DNA of 14,793 bases from positions 1 to 14,793 of the forward strand of contig JACQEQ010000174.1 of the NCBI GenBank assembly GCA_016200445.1, written 5' to 3'. A model generated the notes under the pieces. The model searched no databases, had not been told where the DNA came from, and saw nothing but the letters and a program-made list of their open reading frames with translations. Both the position numbers and the translations under genes were made by a program. This DNA comes from Gammaproteobacteria bacterium (GTDB lineage: Bacteria > Pseudomonadota > Gammaproteobacteria > SG8-11). Below, one piece after another: positions 1-5,789 of this stretch; position 1 is the stretch's first letter, and the number at the start of each line of letters is the position of its first letter.

Positions 1-415
1 CGACGTGCACGTGCATGCCGCAGATGACGAGCCGCCGGCCGACGCCCGCCAGATCGCGGGCGATCGCCTGGTAGCGGTCGCGCTCGGTCGGCTCCTGCAC
101 GCTCCAGCGCGCGAACGGATGGGTGGAGGCAGCGATCGGCGCCAGCCCATGCTCGCCCGCCAGTCTGGCAACGGTCTGGCGCAGGCCGGCAAGCTCGACG
201 CCGGCCTCGCGCGGCCCCTGGTGCACGCCGGTGCCGACCTCGATCTGCGATTTCAGGAACTCGCGCGCCACCTGGCCCTGCAAGACCTGCTGCGCCGCCT
301 CGAACAGCGCCTGCGGCATCTCGCGCACGAGGTCCCGGCTCGTCCGGTCGACGAGCAGGTACTCCTCCTCGATGCCGATAGAAAAGCTGGGCTCGTTGAG
401 CGGCATGAGTCGCAT
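1..415 (-). CDS. YbdK-type carboxylate-amine ligase (GCS2 family), N-terminal part, cut by window edge
   Basis: Read on the minus strand, this gives about 138 residues beginning MRLMPLNEPSFSIGIEEEYL and running off the left edge at ICGMHVHV. The early GIEEEYLLVD motif and the later CGMHVHV motif are hallmarks of the glutamate-cysteine ligase family 2 (YbdK type). Members are ATP-dependent ligases joining a carboxylate to an amine, with weak gamma-glutamylcysteine synthetase activity reported for E. coli YbdK. The two acidic residues of IEEE and the histidines of HVHV fit the metal/ATP site of the family. I chose the ATG ending at 415 because the frame is open only to a TGA at 461-463 and homologues start close before the GIEEEY motif. 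A second ATG three codons later (406) is an equally possible start. The gene follows the alpha/beta hydrolase in the same direction, about 90 bases away. Family assignment is firm; the substrate is unknown. Confidence 0.85.
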   Translation of the reverse strand, partial: MRLMPLNEPSFSIGIEEEYLLVDRTSRDLVREMPQALFEAAQQVLQGQVAREFLKSQIEVGTGVHQGPREAGVELAGLRQTVARLAGEHGLAPIAASTHPFARWSVQEPTERDRYQAIARDLAGVGRRLVICGMHVHV

Positions 416-455
416 GGTCGCATCGAACCGCGCGGCGTTCAAATGGGCGTGCGGC

Positions 456-520
456 GGGGGTCAGACCCTTGACCGCCGATCGAGCATGCGGGGAAGGAGC
501 GTTGCTAGGGTCTGCCCCCC
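456..520. repeat. REP-like inverted repeat with GGGTCAGACCC core
   Basis: The left arm GGGGGTCAGACCCT (456-469) and right arm AGGGTCTGCCCCCC (507-520) are reverse complements apart from one unpaired T, with 37 bases between them. The left arm is itself palindromic (GGGTC-A-GACCC, 458-468). From memory, GGGTCAGACCC-type palindromes are scattered between genes of many GC-rich proteobacteria. The element lies between two co-directional minus-strand genes and supplies the last codons and the TAG stop of the hydrolase. It could fold as an RNA hairpin and act as a terminator or mRNA stabiliser, but there is no U-tract. Confidence 0.6.
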
Positions 521-1386
521 TCGCTGGCCCCGAGCAACCAATCCGCCGCCGGCCGCCACAGCGTCTCGCGCACCTCCGGCCGGAAGAACCCGAAGTGCCC
601 GATCTTGGCGACACCGGCTTCGGTCGGCGTCACCCGCCAGATCGTGCGGTCGCGGCTGCCCGTGTACTGCGCCGTCATGTGCCCGACGGCCGCCTCCGTG
701 CCCCATGGGTCGTCGGCGATCTGGACGCAACACAGCGGCGCCGTCAGCTTGGGGAAATTCGCGCGCTCGACCAGGGTCGAATCGCCGAACAGGAAGTCGG
801 GCGTCATGCACCACTGCCGCCATTCCAGGAATGCCGGGCCCGGCATGTCCTCGCCGCCGATCATCCGCCCCGGCATGTAGCCGCAGGCGCGAACGACGAT
901 GGGGCCCATGCCGCCCATCATCAGCAGCACGCGATAGCGCTCCGGCACCGCCATGCGGCCCCAGTAGCCGTTGAGCGTCGCCACGTTGAGCTGGCGGACG
1001 ATCAGGCGGTTGTTGTGGGCGAGGCCGGTGGCGAAACCGCCCATGCTGTGGCCCACCCAGTGGATCGGCCGATTGCCGTAGAAACGGGCCACCCAGGTGA
1101 GCACGCCCGGCACGTCGAGGATGCACCAGTCGCGCATGCGCACGCCCGAGCCCTCGAGGCGGCCGCGGCGCGAGCCGCCGACGGCGCGATAGTCGAAGGT
1201 CAGCACCGTTGCCCCGTGCTCGGCGAGGTAGGTGGCAAAGCGCCCGTAGAACCGGCGCAGGATCGCCGCCCCGGGGGCGATGACGACGAGCGGCGCCGTG
1301 GCCGCGGCCGCTGCCGCCGGCTCGTAGAGGGTGCCTGCCAGCGGGTAGCCGTCCTCGGCCGGGACGGTCAGCTCCCGGCTCGTCAC
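505..1386 (-). CDS. alpha/beta hydrolase, COG4757-like, possibly missing its natural start
   Basis: This 293-residue protein begins VTSRELTVPAEDGYPLAGTL. It has the order expected of an alpha/beta hydrolase: a strand with PLVVIAPGAAILRRFYG (oxyanion region), the TFDYRAVGGS segment, the nucleophile elbow GHSMGG with Ser at about residue 114, and a C-terminal GHFGFF with the likely catalytic His at about 264. This matches the uncharacterised predicted hydrolases of the COG4757 type; the substrate cannot be read from sequence. The GTG at 1384-1386 is the only plausible start near the family's usual N-terminus. I see no good ribosome-binding site, and sequence just upstream belongs to an RND pump on the other strand, so the true start may have been lost at that breakpoint. 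The last residues (GGRP) and the TAG stop are encoded by the REP-like repeat. Codon use is strongly GC-biased compared with genes from 1400 onward. Confidence 0.8.
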   Translation of the reverse strand: MTSRELTVPAEDGYPLAGTLYEPAAAAAATAPLVVIAPGAAILRRFYGRFATYLAEHGATVLTFDYRAVGGSRRGRLEGSGVRMRDWCILDVPGVLTWVARFYGNRPIHWVGHSMGGFATGLAHNNRLIVRQLNVATLNGYWGRMAVPERYRVLLMMGGMGPIVVRACGYMPGRMIGGEDMPGPAFLEWRQWCMTPDFLFGDSTLVERANFPKLTAPLCCVQIADDPWGTEAAVGHMTAQYTGSRDRTIWRVTPTEAGVAKIGHFGFFRPEVRETLWRPAADWLLGASEGGRP

Positions 1387-1404
1387 GCCGGCATCCGCGC
1401 GCGC
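1384..1404. other. breakpoint between two unrelated coding regions
   Basis: To the left, the minus strand codes for the N-terminus of an alpha/beta hydrolase. To the right, the plus strand codes for the interior of an RND permease (ARVEVLPNGPPVGYPV), with no start codon, promoter or N-terminal 60%. Base composition also steps down here. The local sequence is a GC-alternating run (CCGCGCGCGCG), which could have supplied microhomology for recombination or caused an assembly join. No target-site duplication or insertion-sequence end is visible. Confidence 0.7.
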
Positions 1405-2604
1405 GTCGAAGTGTTGCCGAACGGTCCGCCGGTCGGTTACCCGGTGCAGTTCCGCGTGTCGGGCGACGACCCGCAGGTGTTGAACCGCATCGCCAACGAA
1501 GTCGCGGCACTGATGGAAACGCATCCCGCCACGCGCGATGTGAATCTCAATTGGGGCGAACCGCGCCGTGCGCTGAAACTGGTGATCGATCAGGACAAGG
1601 CGCGCGTACTCGGTCTGACTTCCGACGACATACGCAAAACACTGGCGGCTACGCTGTCAGGTACGTCGCTAACCGAGTTCCGTGAAGGCGACAAAACCAT
1701 CGAGGTGCTGGCGCGCGGCCGCGCCGATGAGCGCAACATCGCCAGTGCGGTATCGGATGTCAACATTTACACGCCGTCCGGAAGGTTTGTGCCGATTTCG
1801 CAAGTCGCGAAAATCGACGTGGTGCTGGAAGAAGGCCGCACCTGGCGCCATAACCGCCTGCCCACCATCACGGTGCGCGCCGACGTGGCCGGCGGCGTGC
1901 AACCGCCGGATGTGACCGAGGCGCTGCTGCCGCAAATCGACGCGATCCGGGCCCGTCTGCCGTCGGGTTATTACATCGACACGGCCGGTGCGTGGTACGA
2001 GAGCCGCATCAATTCCCAGCCCATTCAGGATGCGTTCGCGGTCATCATCTTTGTCGTGCTGGTGTTGCTGATGTTCCAGTTACAGAGCTTCTCGAAAACC
2101 ATGATGGTGGTGTTGACGGCACCGATCGGCTTGATCGGTGTGGTTGCCGCACTGCTGCTGTTCCGTGCGCCGATGGGCTTCGTGGCGCAGCTTGGCGTGA
2201 TCGCGTTGTTCGGCATGATCATGCGCAACTCGGTGATCCTGGTCGATCAAATCCACCGCGACATTCAGGCCGGTCACGATCCATGGAGCGCGATCCGCGA
2301 AGCGGCAGTGAGCCGTTTCCGTCCGATCATGCTCACGGCGGCAGCGGCGGTGCTGGCAATGATTCCGCTCACGCGCAGCGAACTGTGGGGCCCGATGGCG
2401 ATTGCCATCATGGGCGGATTGATCGTCGCAACGCTGGTGACGCTGCTGTTCGTACCGGCGCTGTACGCCGCGTGGTTCGGCGTACGGCAGCCGGGCGAGG
2501 AGCCTGTGCGTAACACCGCGTGGATCATGTCGCCGCTCGCATTAGTTCAACGCCTAACCTCTCGATTAATCGCAAGCAAAACTTTGCGCAAGGTGCAATC
2601 ATGA
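1396..2604 (+). CDS. RND multidrug efflux permease, C-terminal ~40%, 5'-truncated
   Basis: About 402 residues match the C-terminal portion of HAE-type RND proton/drug antiporters (usual length about 1030-1060). The fragment enters in the second periplasmic (porter) region at NGPPVGYPVQFRVSGDD, continues through the docking/porter segments (VLGLTSDDIRKTLAATLSGT; FVPISQVAKI), and ends with about five membrane helices: AFAVIIFVVLVLLMFQL, MMVVLTAPIGLIGVVAALLL, the GVIALFGMIMRNSVILVDQI helix, the IMLTAAAAVLAMIPL helix and the final IAIMGGLIVATLVTLLFVPA helix. The N-terminal membrane half, first porter half and a start codon are missing, because the frame upstream of about 1396 is the antisense of the hydrolase gene. 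As it stands it cannot make a pump. Its TGA (2602-2604) overlaps the next ATG (2601) as ATGA, indicating translational coupling with the outer-membrane factor. Start given is the first codon that looks like RND sequence, not a real initiator. Confidence 0.88.
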   Translation, partial: RARVEVLPNGPPVGYPVQFRVSGDDPQVLNRIANEVAALMETHPATRDVNLNWGEPRRALKLVIDQDKARVLGLTSDDIRKTLAATLSGTSLTEFREGDKTIEVLARGRADERNIASAVSDVNIYTPSGRFVPISQVAKIDVVLEEGRTWRHNRLPTITVRADVAGGVQPPDVTEALLPQIDAIRARLPSGYYIDTAGAWYESRINSQPIQDAFAVIIFVVLVLLMFQLQSFSKTMMVVLTAPIGLIGVVAALLLFRAPMGFVAQLGVIALFGMIMRNSVILVDQIHRDIQAGHDPWSAIREAAVSRFRPIMLTAAAAVLAMIPLTRSELWGPMAIAIMGGLIVATLVTLLFVPALYAAWFGVRQPGEEPVRNTAWIMSPLALVQRLTSRLIASKTLRKVQS

Positions 2605-4001
2605 AAACAAAACAATCGGTTTATCTGCTGGTGTCGTTACTGGCGTTTCCTGTGGCGGCAAGCGCCGCGAATTTGCTGCAAGCGTACCAGGATGCCAAGG
2701 TCTTCGACGCCGAATACGCAGCCGCGCAGGCAACCTTGGAAGCCAGCCGCGAGAAACTTCCGCAAGGCCGCGCGCTGTTGTTGCCGTCGGTGACGCTGTC
2801 ACGCAACTACACCCGCACCAACCTGGATGTCGACTACGACGACGCCAGCGGCTTACCGCGCGATCAACGCGACTACCGCAGCGACAGCTATTCGCTGACG
2901 CTCACGCAGCCGCTGATGCGTGCGCAAAACTGGCTGCAATATAAACAGGCCGGGCAAGCGGTGCAGCAGGCGGAGGCGAGCTTCGCCGCCGCGCGCCAGA
3001 GTTTAATTTTGCGGGTGGCGCAGGCGTACTTCGATGTGCTCGCGGCGCAAGACACACTGGCGCTTGCGGGTGCGCAGAAGACGGCGATCAGCGAGCAGCT
3101 TGAGCAGGCCAAGCGCAACTTCGAGACCGGCACCACGACTATCACCGATACCCATGAAGCGCAGGCGCGCCATGACTTGGCTAATGCCCAGGAGATCGCG
3201 GCGCGCAACGATCTCGACATTAAACAGCGCATCCTGCAACGGCTGACCGGCAAGAGTTACACGTTGCTGCAACGCCTGCCGGAACGCATGACGCTCACAC
3301 CACCGGAAGGCGATCTCCAGCGCTGGATCGAAATCACCGAGAGTCAGAACTTTTCGGTGGCGGCGCAGCGCACCCAGGTCGAGGTCCAGCAACTCGAAGT
3401 GCGGCGCAACCAAGCGGGCCATCTGCCGACGCTGGATCTGGTCGTAAGCTACGGCGACAACAACCAGACCGGTTCGCAGCTCTCGGCCATCGGTAACCAC
3501 GCCACCACCGGCACCCTCGGTGTGCAGTTCAATGTGGCGCTGTTCTCCGGTGGCGTGACCAGCTCACGGGTGCGCGAAGCAAGCTCCCTGCTGGATAAAG
3601 CGCGCGCCGATTTCGATAATGCGCGCCGCCAGCAGGCGCAGGCGACCGAGCAAAACTACCTCAACGTGGTCAACGGCATCGCCCAGGTGCGCGCGTTGGA
3701 GCAGGCCTTGACTTCAAGCGAATCGGCGCTCGAATCCAACAAGCTCGGCTATGACGTCGGCGTGCGCATCAACATCGACGTGCTGAACGCGCAGCAACAA
3801 GTTTATTCGACGCGTCGCGACCTGGCACTGGCACGCTACAACACCATTCTAAATTTACTGCGCCTCAAGGCCAGTGCCGGTGCGCTGCAGGAGCCTGATC
3901 TTGAGCAAGTCAACGCGGTGCTGCCCGCGCATGCAGCCATCAAGCAGTCCCACACCTTAACTTCCCAAGGAGATCGTCATGAAAATTCCAGCACACTGTG
4001 A
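2601..4001 (+). CDS. TolC-like outer-membrane efflux protein
   Basis: This 466-residue protein starts MKTKQSVYLLVSLLAFPVAA, a typical Sec signal peptide with likely cleavage after ASA at about residue 23. The mature part has two OEP-type repeats (roughly residues 25-230 and 250-440), rich in Ala/Gln coiled-coil heptads, e.g. QAGQAVQQAEASFAAARQS and ARADFDNARRQQAQATEQNY. It contains the TolC-typical SLTLTQPL and VQFNVALFSGG strands and the late DVLNAQQQVYSTRRDLALAR helix. It would form the trimeric outer-membrane duct of a tripartite pump with the RND permease encoded just upstream. I chose the ATG at 2601 because AAGGTG sits five bases upstream and the signal peptide begins there. The start is coupled to the RND stop (ATGA). 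The C-terminus runs 23 bases into the monooxygenase gene. No periplasmic adaptor gene is present in the window; in such operons it usually precedes the permease. Confidence 0.93.
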   Translation: MKTKQSVYLLVSLLAFPVAASAANLLQAYQDAKVFDAEYAAAQATLEASREKLPQGRALLLPSVTLSRNYTRTNLDVDYDDASGLPRDQRDYRSDSYSLTLTQPLMRAQNWLQYKQAGQAVQQAEASFAAARQSLILRVAQAYFDVLAAQDTLALAGAQKTAISEQLEQAKRNFETGTTTITDTHEAQARHDLANAQEIAARNDLDIKQRILQRLTGKSYTLLQRLPERMTLTPPEGDLQRWIEITESQNFSVAAQRTQVEVQQLEVRRNQAGHLPTLDLVVSYGDNNQTGSQLSAIGNHATTGTLGVQFNVALFSGGVTSSRVREASSLLDKARADFDNARRQQAQATEQNYLNVVNGIAQVRALEQALTSSESALESNKLGYDVGVRINIDVLNAQQQVYSTRRDLALARYNTILNLLRLKASAGALQEPDLEQVNAVLPAHAAIKQSHTLTSQGDRHENSSTL

Positions 4002-5613
4002 TGTTTTGATTATTGGCGCCGGTCCCACCGGACTCATGCTGGCCTGTCAGCTGGCACGGCGCGGTATCCGCGCGACTATTATCGAGCGCAATGCCGGGCC
4101 CGCGTTGCAAAGCCGCGCGCTGGGCGTGCAGGCGCGCACGCTGGAAATTTATGCGCAGCTTGGCATTGCCGCACGCGCGCTCGAATTGGGCGAGCGTGCC
4201 ACCGGCGCGAACATCTGGGTCGAAGGCCGTTTCGGCGCGCGCGTGCCGGTGAACGACATCGGCCGCAACTTGAGCCCTTACCCTTACTTGTTGATCCTGG
4301 GTCAGGACGACAACGAACGCCTGCTCGGCGACTACTTGCGCGAGCACGGCGGGCAGGTGCATTGGAATACCGAGTTGACCGGACTCGCGCAAGACGCGGA
4401 CGGCGTGCGCGCCACGCTGAAAAACTCCGACGGGTCAGTCCACGACATACGTGCGCGTTGGGTGGCGGGCTGCGACGGCGCGCGCAGCGCGGTGCGCAGT
4501 CTCAATAAAATCGATTTCCCCGGCGCGCCATACGAGCACGTATTCTTTGTCGCCGATACCAGCGTGACTGGACCGATGCGGCCGGGCGAACTCAACGTGT
4601 ACCTGTGGCGCAACGAATTCCATTTGTTCTTTCCGATGCGCGGGCGCGACCACTGGCGCGTGGCAGGGATCGTGCCGGTGGAATTGCGTGACCGCGCGGA
4701 TTTGAAATTCGCCGACGTGGTTCCAGCCATTCGCCAGCAAGCCGGGGCGACGCTTGAATTTTCCGAATGCCGCTGGTTCTCGACGTATCGCATTCATCAT
4801 CGCCGCGCAGAACATTTCCGCGCGCAACGCTGCTTTTTGCTCGGCGACGCGGCGCATATCCACAGCCCGGTCGGCGCGCAGGGTATGAACACCGGGTTGC
4901 AAGATGCTTACAACCTGGCGTGGAAACTGGCGCTGGTGATCGAAGGACGCGCCGATGCCGCGCTGCTCGATTCGTATGCGGCGGAACGCGAGCCAGTGGC
5001 CGAGGACCTGTTACGGAGTACCGATCGTGGATTCGCGCTAGTCGTGTCCGATCATTGGATCAGCCGCGTGCTGCGCACGCGTGTGATGTACCGGGTGATT
5101 GCGCTGGCGATGCATTTCGAGCGTATCCGCAAGCATGCGTTCGCTAGCATCTCCCAGATCGGTATTCACTATCGTCGCAGCGCGTTGTCCGCAGCCGCGC
5201 CGGATTTACCGGACGACGGACCGCAGGCCGGTGATCGCTTTCCGTGGCTGCACCTGAAGTTCGCGCCGGGCGCCGCCGCCGAGGATATCTTTGCGCGGTT
5301 CGACGATACGCGTTTCAATCTGCTGGCCATCGGTCAACCGCCGCTGACCGCCACGCCGCCGGAGCTCGACAGCCTGCTGCACACGCATGTGATCCCTGGT
5401 CCGGACAACGAGCAGGTATTACACGGTGCAGGCATTTCCAGTCCGTCGTTCTATTTGCTACGCCCGGACGGTCATATCGGAATTGCTGGAAAACACCTGG
5501 ATGCAGCAGTGCTGTCTCGTTATTTGATCGATCATTTGCGCTTGCGGAGCCTGTGGCCGATACACCGTACAATCGCGACGCGGCACGCACGCTCACACCG
5601 CCTGATAGGCTAG
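3979..5613 (+). CDS. FAD-dependent aromatic-ring-type monooxygenase (PheA/TfdB-like)
   Basis: The 544-residue protein has the three signatures of class A flavoprotein hydroxylases. These are the N-terminal Rossmann GxGxxG in DVLIIGAGPTGLMLACQL (Gly at about 13-18), a CDG motif (C165-D166-G167) in GCDGARSAVRSL, and the FAD-ribityl motif GDAAHIHSPVGAQGMNTG from about residue 289. The C-terminal ~130 residues (FPWLHLKF to FYLLRPDGHIGIAGKHLD) resemble the thioredoxin-like tail of phenol and polyketide hydroxylases. It would use NAD(P)H and O2 to hydroxylate an aromatic or polyketide-like substrate in the cytoplasm; substrate unknown. AAGGAG lies six bases before the ATG at 3979. The gene overlaps the outer-membrane factor by 23 bases, so it belongs to the efflux operon, suggesting oxidation and export of the same compound class, as with antibiotic-modifying flavin monooxygenases. 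This pairing is inference. Confidence 0.92.
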   Translation: MKIPAHCDVLIIGAGPTGLMLACQLARRGIRATIIERNAGPALQSRALGVQARTLEIYAQLGIAARALELGERATGANIWVEGRFGARVPVNDIGRNLSPYPYLLILGQDDNERLLGDYLREHGGQVHWNTELTGLAQDADGVRATLKNSDGSVHDIRARWVAGCDGARSAVRSLNKIDFPGAPYEHVFFVADTSVTGPMRPGELNVYLWRNEFHLFFPMRGRDHWRVAGIVPVELRDRADLKFADVVPAIRQQAGATLEFSECRWFSTYRIHHRRAEHFRAQRCFLLGDAAHIHSPVGAQGMNTGLQDAYNLAWKLALVIEGRADAALLDSYAAEREPVAEDLLRSTDRGFALVVSDHWISRVLRTRVMYRVIALAMHFERIRKHAFASISQIGIHYRRSALSAAAPDLPDDGPQAGDRFPWLHLKFAPGAAAEDIFARFDDTRFNLLAIGQPPLTATPPELDSLLHTHVIPGPDNEQVLHGAGISSPSFYLLRPDGHIGIAGKHLDAAVLSRYLIDHLRLRSLWPIHRTIATRHARSHRLIG

Positions 5614-5626
5614 AGATGCTGCCGAT

Positions 5627-5649
5627 CTGTGCTTGAGATTAATGCACAG
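5627..5649 (+). terminator. weak hairpin after the efflux/monooxygenase operon
   Basis: CTGTGC (5627-5632) and GCACAG (5644-5649) form a six-base-pair stem with an 11-base loop, 13 bases after the monooxygenase stop. No run of T follows, so it is not a standard intrinsic terminator. It may be a processing or stabilising hairpin, or chance. Confidence 0.25.
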
Positions 5650-5706
5650 GATGGACCGGGAAGCTGGAACAAGCTACGGCCAATGCTGCAAATACTCGCC
5701 CGCTAC

Positions 5707-5758
5707 TTCAGCCGGCTGAATCGATAGGTGTAGGATAACGGTAACCCCTAAATCCTAC
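5707..5758. promoter_or_regulatory. two dyads upstream of the winged-helix/AAA/TPR regulator
   Basis: The 176-base gap before the regulator holds a perfect 14-base palindrome TTCAGCCGGCTGAA (5707-5720). It also holds a spaced inverted repeat GTAGGAT (5730-5736) / ATCCTAC (5752-5758) with a 15-base spacer. The pair sits 32-83 bases upstream of the ATG at 5790, the usual place for promoter and operator. I cannot pick a convincing -35/-10 pair; TAGGAT at 5731-5736 is only a poor -10. Autoregulation by the downstream OmpR/CadC-type DNA-binding domain is possible. Confidence 0.35.
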
Positions 5759-5789
5759 TTCGTTCAGTGTAGCGGGTGACTTGCTTCTT

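Noticed and set aside
5..974. Two overlapping plus-strand frames at the left end (5-472 and 123-974)
   Set aside because: They are antisense to the YbdK-type ligase and the hydrolase, have Arg/Ala/Pro-rich low-information translations and match no family. They come from high GC content.
469..1395. Upstream plus-strand extension of the RND frame from an ATG at 469
   Set aside because: The frame is open by chance, antisense to the GHSMGG hydrolase; its translation is His/Arg/Ala-rich and unlike any RND N-terminus or adaptor. It is not a fusion protein.
461..1510. Second minus-strand frame across the hydrolase region
   Set aside because: It is a shifted frame of the hydrolase with Arg/Gly/Pro-rich translation; the 505-1386 frame has the catalytic motifs.
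5627..5649. Intrinsic terminator after the monooxygenase
   Set aside because: The stem is only six base pairs with an 11-base loop and no T-run, so it is kept only as a weak hairpin.
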